From Chryseobacterium gleum (lineage in GTDB: Bacteria; Bacteroidota; Bacteroidia; Flavobacteriales_D; Crocinitomicaceae), in NCBI GenBank assembly GCA_945882095.1, contig CAMCWF010000002.1:157772-221771 (forward strand): a DNA stretch of 64,000 nt. The letters run 5' to 3'. This document shows positions 25,680 to 34,518 of the stretch, piece after piece; the first letter of the stretch is position 1; each line of letters starts with the position of its first letter. The position numbers and the translations under genes are program-made. Under the pieces are notes generated by a model, which did not search any database, was not told the DNA's origin, and saw nothing but the letters and a program-made list of their open reading frames with translations.

Positions 25680-27085
25680 GCACCAATCGTCTCCTGGGTG
25701 ATTTTCAGTATTTCTCTTACTTCTTCCAGTGTTGGTGCTTCTGCATAGGTTCTTAATACAGGTTCCGTTCCCGAAGGACGAATCATTACCCATCTTTCGT
25801 CGTCGAAGAAAAATTTGAATCCATCCATCGTTTGAACTTCCCGTACTTTGTAAGGACCAAATTCGGTATAGCGATTGGCTTTACAATTTGCAATTATCTC
25901 GTTTTTCAAGGCGTCTGTAATGTGTAAATCGTTTCTTTCAAATTTGAATTCACCGACGATTTCATATACTTCTGCGATGAGGGCATCCAAGCTTTTTCCT
26001 GATTTTGCCATGAATTCCCAAATGATCATACCCATCCAAATTCCATCTCGTTCAGGAATATGTCCTTTCACGGCGATGCCTCCAGACTCTTCACCACCCA
26101 ATAAAACATCCTCTTTAACCATGATGGCAGCGATGTCTTTAAATCCAATCTTCGTCGTAACGTGCTCAAGTCCGTAATGCGCGCACATGATGTACACACG
26201 AGGCGTTACACTGAATGCAATGGCTACTTTTCCGCTTAATCCTTTGTATTTTACGAGGTAATGGATCAGCAAGAGAATGATGTGGTGTGAATCGATGAAT
26301 TCCCCATGACTGTCATACAATCCAATGCGATCTGCATCGCCATCTGTAGCCAAAGCGCAATCCACATTTTTTTCCTTTTTAATGTAATTGGCTAATTCCT
26401 GTAAATTTTTGGCGATGGGTTCAGGGGCCTGGCCATAGAAACTTGGATTGTTTTCGCAATGCATAAGTTTTGCCTCGGGTAGGATTTGTGGGAGCACACG
26501 TTGTCCTGCGCCATACATTGCATCGTACATCAAGCGCAGTCCTGATTTCCGAATCGCATCGAGGTCAAAATAATTTTTAACATGGTCAATGTATTCTTTT
26601 TCCAAAGGGATTACTTGAATTTCTCCTGATTGAATGGCTTTTTTTACATCCAATGATTTGTAATCAATGCTACAAACATCTGGAATCAAGGCTTCAATTT
26701 CATTGATTTTTTCGGGTTGTAAAGGTCCTCCAAATTTTGCTTTAAGTTTAAATCCATTGTAGGCTGGGGGGTTGTGACTTGCGGTGATGATGATGCCGAT
26801 TTCACAATCGTGTTTGAAGGCGCCGAAAGAAATCATAGGGGTAGAAACAAATCCTTCACTGATGGTAACTTCAATGCCTTGTTGCAACAATACTGAAGCT
26901 GCGGTATGCATAAACAGTTCTCCAGCAAACCTACAATCGTGACCGATGATTACTTTGGGATTTTGGAAATGGGCTTTCAACCAATTTCCAGTGGATTCGG
27001 TAACGCGGGCAACGTTTTCTACGGTAAATTCCTCTGCGATAATGGCTCTCCAACCATCGGTTCCAAATTTTATTTTATTTGCCAA
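25676..27085 (-). CDS. Phosphoglucomutase/phosphomannomutase family enzyme
   Basis: The enzyme interconverts hexose 1- and 6-phosphates through a phosphoserine. The 469-residue alpha-D-phosphohexomutase is complete: active serine loop IITASHNPPAYNGFK, metal loop ATDGDADRIG, sugar-binding loop LGGEESGGIAVKG and phosphate-binding loop MIRPSGTEPVLRTYAE. Whether glucose, mannose or glucosamine phosphate is preferred cannot be decided from sequence. It lies 4 nt after rocD on the same strand, so co-transcription is likely. Confidence 0.95.
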   Translation of the reverse strand: MANKIKFGTDGWRAIIAEEFTVENVARVTESTGNWLKAHFQNPKVIIGHDCRFAGELFMHTAASVLLQQGIEVTISEGFVSTPMISFGAFKHDCEIGIIITASHNPPAYNGFKLKAKFGGPLQPEKINEIEALIPDVCSIDYKSLDVKKAIQSGEIQVIPLEKEYIDHVKNYFDLDAIRKSGLRLMYDAMYGAGQRVLPQILPEAKLMHCENNPSFYGQAPEPIAKNLQELANYIKKEKNVDCALATDGDADRIGLYDSHGEFIDSHHIILLLIHYLVKYKGLSGKVAIAFSVTPRVYIMCAHYGLEHVTTKIGFKDIAAIMVKEDVLLGGEESGGIAVKGHIPERDGIWMGMIIWEFMAKSGKSLDALIAEVYEIVGEFKFERNDLHITDALKNEIIANCKANRYTEFGPYKVREVQTMDGFKFFFDDERWVMIRPSGTEPVLRTYAEAPTLEEVREILKITQETIGA

Positions 27086-27089
27086 AATC

Positions 27090-28340
27090 TTATTTTTTAA
27101 AATGGGTAAAAGTATTGCGAATAATGTCTATGCACTCCATCAATTGGGTCTCGGTCATGACCAATGGAGGTGCGAAGCGAATGATGTTTCCGTGGGTGGG
27201 TTTTGCCAACAAACCATTTTCTGCAAGCGACATACAAAAGTTCCAAGCCGTTTCACTTTCAGGGGAATCATCGATTACAACGGCATTGAGTAAACCTTTT
27301 CCGCGTACCGTTTTGAACAGTCCATTTTGGTCTACTAATTTTTGCATCTCTTCGCGAAACAGTTTTCCTAACACCCGTGCATTTTGCATCAATTTTTCAT
27401 TCTGAATCACATCTAAAGACGCCATTGCGACCTTTGCTGCCAAAGGATTTCCTCCGAAGGTAGAACCATGCTGTCCCGGTTTTATCACGTCCATGATTTC
27501 ATTGTCAGCCAACACAGCAGAAACGGGATATACACCTCCGCCCAATGCTTTTCCGAGTACCAAAATGTCTGGTTTTACATAAGATGCTGCACGTTCACAA
27601 GCGTTGTCACATTGGCAATTTCCACAAACCGCCAACAGGGATCCGGTTCGGGCCAAACCTGTTTGTATTTCATCGGCAATAAACAACACCTGGTTTTTGT
27701 CACAGCTTTTTCGAGCTTTGAACAAATAGTCGGAATCCGGTACCACTACGCCAGCTTCACCTTGTATCGGTTCCACCAAGAATCCAATCACATTTGGAAG
27801 GGCCAGTGCATTTTCTAGGGCATCAAGGTCATTGTATGGAACGCTTACAAATCCCGGTGTGTAAGGCCCGAAGTTGTTTTTTGCATCTGCGTCTGAAGAA
27901 AAAGAAATGATGGTGGTTGTTCTTCCGTGAAAATTTCCGTCACAAACGACAATGGTTCCTAAGTTGGTGGGTATTCCTTTTTTCTCATAACCCCATTTTC
28001 TGCAAAGTTTAATGGCGGTTTCTACGGCTTCCGCGCCTGTATTCATCGGCAAAACTTTATCGAAACCAAACAAATTCGTGATGTAGGCTTCAAAAGGCCC
28101 TAACACATTGTTGTAGAAGGCTCTTGAAGTAAGGGATAAGGTCTGTGACTGCTGCACAAGCGCGTCTATAATGTCAGGGTGGCAATGGCCTTGGTTTACG
28201 GCAGAGTAGGCCGATAAAAAGTCAAAATATTGTTTGCCGTTGATGTCCCAAAGGTAAACACCTTCTCCTCGTTCGAGTACGACCGGTAGTGGGTGATAAT
28301 TGTGTGCGCCATGCACATTTTCTAATTCAATAAAGTCCAT
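27090..28340 (-). CDS. rocD: Ornithine--oxo-acid transaminase
   Basis: This PLP enzyme converts ornithine and 2-oxoglutarate to glutamate semialdehyde and glutamate in arginine/proline metabolism. From the ATG at 28340 ([20 protein letters not shown]) it has 416 residues, normal for the family; the track start at 28358 adds 6. The PLP lysine is in [12 protein letters not shown], with Asp in [14 protein letters not shown] and the substrate loop [11 protein letters not shown]. Between the Asp and Lys is a cysteine-rich insert, [14 protein letters not shown], discussed in the findings. A -7 box TATCTTTG lies on its strand at 28378-28385. Confidence 0.94.
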   Translation of the reverse strand: MDFIELENVHGAHNYHPLPVVLERGEGVYLWDINGKQYFDFLSAYSAVNQGHCHPDIIDALVQQSQTLSLTSRAFYNNVLGPFEAYITNLFGFDKVLPMNTGAEAVETAIKLCRKWGYEKKGIPTNLGTIVVCDGNFHGRTTTIISFSSDADAKNNFGPYTPGFVSVPYNDLDALENALALPNVIGFLVEPIQGEAGVVVPDSDYLFKARKSCDKNQVLFIADEIQTGLARTGSLLAVCGNCQCDNACERAASYVKPDILVLGKALGGGVYPVSAVLADNEIMDVIKPGQHGSTFGGNPLAAKVAMASLDVIQNEKLMQNARVLGKLFREEMQKLVDQNGLFKTVRGKGLLNAVVIDDSPESETAWNFCMSLAENGLLAKPTHGNIIRFAPPLVMTETQLMECIDIIRNTFTHFKK

Positions 28341-28377
28341 GAGTATGTCTACTTGCATTGCGCTTTGGTTCTGGGTT

Positions 28378-28408
28378 CAAAGATAGGGTTTTGCGTTATT
28401 TAATAAAA
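28378..28408 (-). promoter_or_regulatory. Predicted promoter of rocD
   Basis: TATCTTTG (28378-28385, minus strand) is a perfect -7 box, with TTTT (28405-28408) 19 bp upstream as a one-mismatch -33 element. It would drive the rocD-phosphohexomutase pair. Confidence 0.5.
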
Positions 28409-28509
28409 ATCCAAGCAACAAAGATACACGTGATAAATTTACCAACCCTTAGCTTTCAGGATTGGCGTATTTGCCTTTGTTGAGAAAGGAATTTCATGAG
28501 AAAGGGGTA

Positions 28510-28539
28510 TTTCGGAAATCGTTGGAATTGATACATTTG
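28510..28539 (+). promoter_or_regulatory. Predicted promoter of the DUF2490 gene
   Basis: TACATTTG (28532-28539) is a perfect -7 box; TTTC (28510-28513), 18 bp upstream, is a weak -33 match. The remaining ~250 bp between rocD and this gene contains no ORF or hairpin I can support. Confidence 0.45.
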
Positions 28540-28594
28540 TGAATGTGGCGAGTTTCAAACACCCTTAGTCAGCCAAATAAAATAAAAAACAACT

Positions 28595-29356
28595 ATGAAA
28601 AATCTAGTTTTCTCCCTTTGTATTTTGTTGATTTTTTCTTCGGCTTTTACCCAAAAAAACATAAGCAATCAGTTTCACGGTTGGGCTTTGTATACGGGTA
28701 CCCATAAAATCACTTCTAAATGGAATGTTTTAACGGAATACCAATGGCGACGTTCCGATGGTTTTCAACAGTGGCAACAATCCCTTATGAGACTGGGGCT
28801 AGAATACAACCTACATCCAAAAGTTTCCGTAATGGCTGGCTATGGTTGGATTCGAACCTTTCCTTATGGAACACAACCCATCGTCGCCGTGTTTGATGAA
28901 AACAGGATATTTGAACAGGTAAATTTCAAAGACAACATAGGCCGTTTTGAGTTGCAACATCGCTATCGCTTTGAGCAAAGGTTTTTAGAACAATTTGCGA
29001 AAAATTCACAGGGTGAAATCATCCAAGTAGATCCGGTTTTTAGAAATCGAATCCGCTACCGAGCCTTGATGATGGTCCCCCTCTCCAGAAAGGAAATGGT
29101 GGATCAGACACTGTTTTTTAGCCTAAGCAATGAGTTGTTTGTAGGGTTCGGGAAAGGCATTGCGAAAAACCCAATTGACCAAAATAGGTTTATCGCCGCG
29201 CTTGGATGGCGTTTTAACTCGCATGCAAACATTTCATTGGGTTACTTAAACCAATTTGTGATCAAAACCAATGCGATAGACATGGAACGAAATCACACAT
29301 TGTGGGTTAGTACCGTATATAATTTCGATTTAACGAAGTTATTTGATGCGAAATGA
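28595..29356 (+). CDS. DUF2490 outer-membrane protein
   Basis: The 253-residue protein has a signal peptide (MKNLVFSLCILLIFSSAFTQ) and a body of amphipathic, aromatic-rich strands ending in a beta-strand (VSTVYNFDLTKLF), as expected for a beta-barrel. It contains the DUF2490 features W-x-x-Y-x-G (GWALYTGTHK), EYQWRRSDGFQQWQQSLMRL and LQHRYRFEQRF. Function in the family is unknown. A fairly long 5' leader (about 48 nt) separates the predicted start point from the ATG. Confidence 0.88.
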   Translation: MKNLVFSLCILLIFSSAFTQKNISNQFHGWALYTGTHKITSKWNVLTEYQWRRSDGFQQWQQSLMRLGLEYNLHPKVSVMAGYGWIRTFPYGTQPIVAVFDENRIFEQVNFKDNIGRFELQHRYRFEQRFLEQFAKNSQGEIIQVDPVFRNRIRYRALMMVPLSRKEMVDQTLFFSLSNELFVGFGKGIAKNPIDQNRFIAALGWRFNSHANISLGYLNQFVIKTNAIDMERNHTLWVSTVYNFDLTKLFDAK

Positions 29357-29361
29357 GTGCG

Positions 29362-29396
29362 AAAAAGCGAAGCTTTCGATTCTGAAAGTTACGCTT
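29362..29396 (-). terminator. Intrinsic terminator overlapping the fabI stop codon
   Basis: On the minus strand AAGCG and CTTTC pair with GAAAG and CGCTT across a 6-nt loop (with a symmetric 3-nt internal loop at the TAA stop), followed by a run of T. It falls between fabI and the convergent DUF2490 gene. Confidence 0.55.
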
Positions 29397-30213
29397 CCTC
29401 GGTGCTTCCGAATTTGTCTATCACTTGTTGGGTAACCCCTGTATTTGAAAACCCTCCGTCGTGGAAAAGGTTTTGCATGGTTACGTACCTAGTGTAATCT
29501 GAGAACATTGAGATACAGTAATTTGCACAAGCCTCAGCGGGCGCATTTCCAAGAGGTGACATCTGTTCGGAAAAATTAATGAATTCCTTGAATCCTTTGA
29601 TGCCTTGTCCTGCGGTCGTAACCGTTGGCGACTGAGAAATGGTGTTTACTCGTACTTTTTTTGCGATGCCATAATGGTAACCAAATGACCTTGAAATGGA
29701 TTCTAACAGTGATTTTGCATCCGCCATGTCATTGTAATCAGGGAAAATTCTTTGGGCAGCAATGTAGGTTAGGGCAACAATGGAACCCCATTCATTCATT
29801 GCATCGTGTTTGTACAACGAAGCAAGTGTTTTGTGAAGCGACATGGCCGAAACATCCATTGTTTGTTGATAATACTGGTAATTGTTCTCTGTGTAATGCT
29901 TTCCTTTTCGAACATTGGGTGACATGCCAATGGAATGTAAAACAAAATCAATTTTCCCACCCAAAATTTCCATGGATTGCGTGATTAGGTTGTCCAATTC
30001 TTCCACATTCGTGGCATCTGCGGGTATGATTTGACTGCCTGTCTTCGCGGCTAATCCATTGATCTCTCCCATACGCATTGCGATCGGGGCATTGGTTAAT
30101 ACAAATTCAGCACCTTCTGCATGGGCAGCCTCGGCAACTTTCCAAGCGATGGATTGGTCGTTCAGAGCACCGAAAATAATTCCTTTTTTACCTTTTAATA
30201 CGTTATGTGACAT
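29389..30213 (-). CDS. fabI: Enoyl-[acyl-carrier-protein] reductase (NADH)
   Basis: FabI performs the last reduction of each fatty-acid elongation cycle. I choose the ATG at 30213 (MSHNVLKGKKGIIFGALNDQ), giving 274 residues, because the track's extra 9 residues are upstream of the family start. The FabI-type NAD loop GALNDQSIAWKVAEAA and the Tyr-x6-Lys catalytic pair in YNDMADAK are present; LHSIGMSP is the substrate-pocket loop. This is the usual triclosan-type target family. A TAACTTTG -7 box lies 15 nt upstream on its strand. Confidence 0.96.
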   Translation of the reverse strand: MSHNVLKGKKGIIFGALNDQSIAWKVAEAAHAEGAEFVLTNAPIAMRMGEINGLAAKTGSQIIPADATNVEELDNLITQSMEILGGKIDFVLHSIGMSPNVRKGKHYTENNYQYYQQTMDVSAMSLHKTLASLYKHDAMNEWGSIVALTYIAAQRIFPDYNDMADAKSLLESISRSFGYHYGIAKKVRVNTISQSPTVTTAGQGIKGFKEFINFSEQMSPLGNAPAEACANYCISMFSDYTRYVTMQNLFHDGGFSNTGVTQQVIDKFGSTEEA

Positions 30214-30337
30214 TTCGAATGGTTTTGACAAAGTTAGCAAAACAATTGAAAATGCTTTTTAGTGATAAAAATCCTTAAATTTTCTAAATTTGAATCGTTA
30301 GATTTTAATAAAGCATAACTTCGATAAAAAAATACAA

Positions 30338-30727
30338 ATGTCCGTTTCTGTACAAGAACTCAAAAAGAAATTCGAATCCGAAAAGCAATTCAAATTGTTC
30401 ATTGCCATTGGCATCGATTTAGTGGGATGTATATCCTACGTTATTCCTGGCATTGGAGAATTGTTTGATGCTTTTTTAGCACCGTTGTCCGCCATCTTGG
30501 TGTACATCTTTTTTAAGAAAAAGTTAAAATGGGCGGCATTCAACTTTATTGAAGAAATCATTCCGGGCATTGACATCATTCCCTCTGCGACCATTGCATG
30601 GTATTCCATGTACGTAAAAGACCAAGAGGCCACCATACAGGAAATGGTTAGGGATGAGCAAAGGAAAGAGGCAGCTTTCCACAAGGCTGCCGGTGAAAAA
30701 AAAGAACTTCCCAACGAGACGGTATAA
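30338..30727 (+). CDS. Small membrane protein of unknown function
   Basis: This 129-residue protein has a charged N-terminus (MSVSVQELKKKFESEKQFKL), two hydrophobic stretches (FIAIGIDLVGCISYVIPGIG and DAFLAPLSAILVYIFF) plus a third weaker one around IIPGIDIIPSATIAWYSMY, and a charged C-terminal helix. The repeated IPGIG/IIPGID pattern suggests two related half-units that each dip into the membrane. I recognise no family. It is followed 39 nt later by a small lipoprotein on the same strand. Confidence 0.78.
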   Translation: MSVSVQELKKKFESEKQFKLFIAIGIDLVGCISYVIPGIGELFDAFLAPLSAILVYIFFKKKLKWAAFNFIEEIIPGIDIIPSATIAWYSMYVKDQEATIQEMVRDEQRKEAAFHKAAGEKKELPNETV

Positions 30728-30766
30728 ATAAATTTATAAATTTGATAAACTTTAAAAATTAATAAG

Positions 30767-30979
30767 ATGAAAAAATTAGCGATTGTTTTTGGTGCAGCGT
30801 TGTTCTTAACAGCTTCTTGCGCAAAGGATTATTCTTGTAAATGTACAACCACAGATTCAGGCGTAGCGGTAGGTTCAACCACCTCTACTGTAACAGGTAA
30901 AAAGAAAGATGCTGAAGCAGCTTGTAATGCTGGAGATGCTTCTGTTGGAACATTGTCTGTAAACTGCGAAATTCAATAA
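30767..30979 (+). CDS. Small Cys-containing lipoprotein
   Basis: Only 70 residues, but well supported: MKKLAIVFGAALFLTASC is a clean lipoprotein signal, a Bacteroidota-style ATG follows a purine-rich leader, and a terminator follows the stop. The mature part is AKDYSCKCTTTDSG, a lysine-rich middle with AEAAC, and an end SVNC, giving four Cys besides the lipidated one, likely two disulfides or a small metal site. Its layout resembles the Cys/His-rich lipoprotein at 57599. Function is unknown. Confidence 0.85.
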   Translation: MKKLAIVFGAALFLTASCAKDYSCKCTTTDSGVAVGSTTSTVTGKKKDAEAACNAGDASVGTLSVNCEIQ

Positions 30980-30998
30980 TTTCCGAAACAAACATTCG

Positions 30999-31024
30999 AG
31001 GGGGATCATTCCCCCTTTTTTTTT
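30999..31024 (+). terminator. Intrinsic terminator after the small lipoprotein gene
   Basis: AGGGGGA and TCCCCCT form a 7-bp stem with a TCAT loop, followed directly by nine T. The T-run touches the ATG of the next gene at 31025. Confidence 0.85.
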
Positions 31025-31606
31025 ATGAATACTTTGGAAATTTTTTTAAGTGATCTGGGTTTATCCTTCACATTGGCTCGAATGCTTCCTTATTTAGCCA
31101 TGGTTGGTATCGGCGGCGTTCTTGGTGGCTTGATTTTGAAATATTCAAAAATGAATGGCTGGAAACTTTGGACGGTGGTTTTACTCGTTTTGGTTCATCC
31201 GTTTACCATTTACTTTGCGTTGTTCCCTATATATCAAGGGGATTTGATGGACTTGAGTTATACACAATCCTCCAAAGTGATTTTTCCTGAAAGTAAAACA
31301 TTGATCGTAGTCGCATTGCCAGGTTGTCAATATTGTGTGGAATCTACCCAGCAGATGAAATACATTCGAAAACACACGGACATCCAAATGGCATATTGGG
31401 TCATCTCCAATGACCAGAACGATTTAAAATTCTTTAGCAATCGGGTAGGGCGTGGCGTTCTTTGTCAATTTGCAACAGACATTCCAGGCGTTATGCGTCT
31501 CACACATGGAAGTTTTCCTACGTATCTTTTGGTAGAAAATGGAAAATTAATAAAGGCTTGGCACAATGATACCTTTGGTGTTCGCGCAATAGCAGATTTG
31601 GACTAA
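31025..31606 (+). CDS. Membrane-anchored thioredoxin-like protein
   Basis: The 193-residue product has two N-terminal membrane segments (LPYLAMVGIGGVLGGLILKY and LWTVVLLVLVHPFTIYFALF) and then a soluble domain with a thioredoxin-type active site, VALPGCQYCVEST, and the cis-proline region GSFPTYLLVENGKLIKAW. This predicts a thiol-disulfide or redox role at the membrane, with the domain probably on the periplasmic face. The family is not one I can name. The ATG abuts the upstream terminator, so its transcript may be leaderless or start inside the hairpin. Confidence 0.8.
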   Translation: MNTLEIFLSDLGLSFTLARMLPYLAMVGIGGVLGGLILKYSKMNGWKLWTVVLLVLVHPFTIYFALFPIYQGDLMDLSYTQSSKVIFPESKTLIVVALPGCQYCVESTQQMKYIRKHTDIQMAYWVISNDQNDLKFFSNRVGRGVLCQFATDIPGVMRLTHGSFPTYLLVENGKLIKAWHNDTFGVRAIADLD

Positions 31607-33126
31607 TCAAGTTTGATTTTATTGAAGAAGAACACTGTACGCTTGCGTTCTACGTCTTTATCTTTTCGGTTGATTATTCGCTGAATCCCATAGGATAAGA
31701 AATAGTTGTCATACCAATGAATGATTTCAGCATAACTCAATCGGGTTTTGTCGTTCTCTTCGTTCGTCTCAAGGGGCTCAGATTGTTTATCGCTCAACAC
31801 ATTTCCGTCAAAATCAAATACCTTGCTTGTAATTCTATTGCCATTCGCATAGACCAATTTTAAGTTTGTTTGTTGTTGGTCTCCAATATGTATGAATCTT
31901 CGAACCGTCATTGGTTTTTTCGCCAACCACATTGGAAACGTTTGGTCCCAGATCAGCTTTCCGTTTTTATCGAATTTTGCTATGAATGCATGTGTGTATT
32001 GATAGCCGTCGAAGACTTGTACATACGTAGTGGTGGTTACCGCTTTACCATTTACATAGGAGGTTGAAGTACGCGCTTCGGTTCGGTACGTTGCATAATA
32101 AGCTTCACCAATATAGATAAAGTCCTCGTTTACTTTGATGGGACTGTGTGCGGCAATGTTGTATGAAATGTTAAGTTCTTGACCGTTATTCGCTTTGCGT
32201 TGTTTTTTCTTTTCAATTTTACGTTTCTGATTCTCAGGGAGGTAGCTTAAAAAGTTTTTGAGATCGGTGAAATTATAAAAATTCAAAGGTTCGAGTTGAC
32301 CTTGCGCCAAACGCGATATGAAAAATCCGTTTGACCCGGCTGAACTGGGAACGGAATACGTACCGGAAAGTATGAACTCATTGTTGCCGATGTCATAGGC
32401 TCTTGCATTTCGCAGGTTGTTATCTGTTCCAATGCTGATGTCTGTTGTTGCGGCTATTTGGCCTGTTTGTTCCAACCTAACGATGTATAATTCGGTGCGT
32501 TTTTTACTGATGGTTGCATTGATGCTCAACAAAATGTTCTTGCTTTCTGGCATTGTTTCCATATTCGACAGACTCAATTTTTTGGGTTTAAATCCTTCGA
32601 TGCCAATGGGTGTGAGGGTTTCAGCACCTGATCCTGAATTCATGTCAATGGAAACAATGGAAATCCCGTAATTTTTTCCGATGACTGCCATGACTGCGCG
32701 GTCATCCATGCAAGCGGTGAATTTTATAAAACTTCGATTGGGCAAAGATCCGGAAACCTCCTTGAAAGTTTCAGTGATAAAATCATACTTCACCACTCGG
32801 TATTCGGTTCGTCGCGTTTTGAAGAAGAAATACACGTAATTCCCCGTTTGGTAAATTTCGTCTACATAGAATTTGTTTTCTATCGTGTAGTTTACCTCAT
32901 GGGTTGCAACCAAGTCCGTATTGTATTTTTCAAACCTGTAGGTACTCATTTGCGCCTCATCTTTGTCTTGCTTGGAGAAAATAAGCATCCCGTTCGCATT
33001 AAATTCGAAGACGCGTTCATTGCTGTAACCGTCTTTCAAATCAAATTCTACGCGTTTTTCTGTGGTAGTTTGTCCATGTCCTAGGACCGCGAAAGTTAAA
33101 AACAGGGGTAAGATTAGGTATTTCAT
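31603..33126 (-). CDS. Secreted protein of unknown function (507 aa)
   Basis: It carries a signal peptide (MKYLILPLFLTFAVLGHGQ) and a long mature part with repeated strand-rich motifs such as YRFEKYNTDLVATHEVNYT, GNYVYFFFKTRRTEYRVVKY and GNEFILSGTYSVPSSAGSNG, which look like blades of a beta-propeller-like repeat. A lysine-rich piece (QKRKIEKKKQRKANNGQ) splits the two halves. No enzymatic motif is visible, and no C-terminal sorting domain is evident. Its stop overlaps by 4 nt the convergent thioredoxin-like gene. Confidence 0.8.
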   Translation of the reverse strand: MKYLILPLFLTFAVLGHGQTTTEKRVEFDLKDGYSNERVFEFNANGMLIFSKQDKDEAQMSTYRFEKYNTDLVATHEVNYTIENKFYVDEIYQTGNYVYFFFKTRRTEYRVVKYDFITETFKEVSGSLPNRSFIKFTACMDDRAVMAVIGKNYGISIVSIDMNSGSGAETLTPIGIEGFKPKKLSLSNMETMPESKNILLSINATISKKRTELYIVRLEQTGQIAATTDISIGTDNNLRNARAYDIGNNEFILSGTYSVPSSAGSNGFFISRLAQGQLEPLNFYNFTDLKNFLSYLPENQKRKIEKKKQRKANNGQELNISYNIAAHSPIKVNEDFIYIGEAYYATYRTEARTSTSYVNGKAVTTTTYVQVFDGYQYTHAFIAKFDKNGKLIWDQTFPMWLAKKPMTVRRFIHIGDQQQTNLKLVYANGNRITSKVFDFDGNVLSDKQSEPLETNEENDKTRLSYAEIIHWYDNYFLSYGIQRIINRKDKDVERKRTVFFFNKIKLD

Positions 33127-33142
33127 AGGTAAAAATTAAAAG

Positions 33143-33170
33143 AAAAAAACCCTAACAATGTCAGGGTTTT
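33143..33170 (-). terminator. Intrinsic terminator of the rpsF-rpsR-rplI operon
   Basis: On the minus strand AAAACCCT pairs with AGGGTTTT around a 9-nt loop, followed by a T-run (TTTTTTTCTTTT). It lies just downstream of the rplI stop. Confidence 0.82.
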
Positions 33171-33191
33171 AAAAATAAGGTGGGCGGTTTC

Positions 33192-33638
33192 TTATTCTGA
33201 AACCACTTCAAATTTAAATGATTGTTTTACGCCTTTGTAAAGGTTGGCTTCCGCTTCATACGTTCCCAATTCTTTAATTTGGTCTTCTTTAATTTTTAAA
33301 GATTTACGGTCAACATCACAACCGGCTTTCTTAAGTTCATCAGACAACTGAATGGTATTGATGGAACCGAAGATTTTACCATTTTCTCCTGCTTTGGTAG
33401 CAATTACAACGGTTAATTCAGCGATTTTAGCAGCCAATTCTTGTGCTTCGGCCAATTGTTTTGTTTCCTTGTGTGCTTTTTGACGCATCACTTCTTCGTG
33501 CGCTTTGCGTGCACTTGGTGTTGCCAATACGGCGTATCCTTGAGGGATCAAGAAATTTCGTCCATATCCAGGTTTTACAGAAACGATTTCGTTTGCATAA
33601 CCCAATTTATCTACGTTTTTAACTAGAATTACATCCAT
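33192..33638 (-). CDS. rplI: 50S ribosomal protein L9
   Basis: The 148-residue protein is full length. It shows the L9 N-terminal signature MDVILVKNVDKLGYANEIVS and VKPGYGRNFLIPQGYAV, then the long central helix rich in Ala, Glu and Lys (RKAHEEVMRQKAHKETKQLA) and the C-terminal domain. L9 binds 23S rRNA near the L1 stalk base and affects frame maintenance. It is the last gene of rpsF-rpsR-rplI and is followed by a terminator. Confidence 0.97.
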   Translation of the reverse strand: MDVILVKNVDKLGYANEIVSVKPGYGRNFLIPQGYAVLATPSARKAHEEVMRQKAHKETKQLAEAQELAAKIAELTVVIATKAGENGKIFGSINTIQLSDELKKAGCDVDRKSLKIKEDQIKELGTYEAEANLYKGVKQSFKFEVVSE

Positions 33639-33658
33639 GATTTAATTTTTTTTATCGA

Positions 33659-33919
33659 TTATTTCAACATATCTCCTACATAAGGCAAAATGGCAAGGTG
33701 TCTTGCGCGCTTGATTGCCTTGTTTACTCGAATTTGGTATTTCGCAGACGTACCTGTGAGTCGTCTCGGTAAAATTTTACCTTGCTCGTTTACCAGTTTC
33801 AACAAGAAACTTGCATCCTTGTAATCGATGAATTTAATTCCCGTCTTTTTGAAACGGCAGTATTTGTCCTTTTTAATATCAATATTAATAGGCGTTAGGT
33901 ATCTTATATCGTTTGACAT
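33659..33919 (-). CDS. rpsR: 30S ribosomal protein S18
   Basis: At 86 residues S18 is the normal bacterial length. It has [20 protein letters not shown] and the RNA-binding [20 protein letters not shown] segment, typical of S18, which pairs with S6 on the 30S platform. The ATG at 33919 lies 21 nt after the rpsF stop. No CxxC zinc pair is seen in this copy, as expected of the main S18. Confidence 0.97.
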   Translation of the reverse strand: MSNDIRYLTPINIDIKKDKYCRFKKTGIKFIDYKDASFLLKLVNEQGKILPRRLTGTSAKYQIRVNKAIKRARHLAILPYVGDMLK

Positions 33920-33940
33920 GATTTATTTTTTAATGGGTGA

Positions 33941-34282
33941 TTAATTGGATGCGATTTTGTTTTTTGTTCGACGTCTTTCTGCATAGGTGACGTGGTCTAC
34001 GTCCATCTTTACAGTTAGAAAGCGCAACACACGTTCGTCGCGTTTCATCATCAGTTCATAATCAGCAATCACAGTACCTTCCCCTTGAAATTCAATCAAG
34101 TAGTAAAATCCAGTGGATTTTTTTTGGATTGGGTATGCCAATTTTCGCAGGCCCCAGTTTTCCGAATGTTTGATTTGTGCGCCAGAAGCGGTAATCTCAC
34201 TTTCGAATTTCTGTACTGCTTCCTTTGCCTGATCGTCAGACAAAACGGGAGTTAAAATGAAAACAGTTTCGTAAGAATTCAT
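33941..34282 (-). CDS. rpsF: 30S ribosomal protein S6
   Basis: S6 (113 residues) starts [20 protein letters not shown] and has the S6 core [21 protein letters not shown]6 binds S18 and 16S rRNA on the platform. Unlike many bacteria, no ssb gene sits between rpsF and rpsR; this is the usual Bacteroidota order. A strong promoter lies 35 nt upstream. Confidence 0.97.
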   Translation of the reverse strand: MNSYETVFILTPVLSDDQAKEAVQKFESEITASGAQIKHSENWGLRKLAYPIQKKSTGFYYLIEFQGEGTVIADYELMMKRDERVLRFLTVKMDVDHVTYAERRRTKNKIASN

Positions 34283-34317
34283 AAGTTTATCAATTGGTTA
34301 ATAAAATTTTAAGGGTG

Positions 34318-34349
34318 CAAAGATAGTATTATTTTACTTTCTACCCAAA
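34318..34349 (-). promoter_or_regulatory. Strong Bacteroidota-type promoter of rpsF operon
   Basis: On the minus strand TTTG (34346-34349), 20 bp, then TATCTTTG (34318-34325) match both consensus boxes exactly. It would start transcription about 28 nt upstream of rpsF. Confidence 0.78.
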
Positions 34350-34518
34350 GGAAGTGTTGTGATTTCCTTGCGATTGCTCGTTTCCATCACTTTCGTAGGC
34401 TTTTTTGGCGCTGCAGATGCATTTTCTTTCCATTACGCAGAGACCTTTATCCCGTGAAAACACCAATTATGGCCTGTTTTTCATCTATGGAATGAGAATA
34501 TTAACTATTTTCGGTGCG

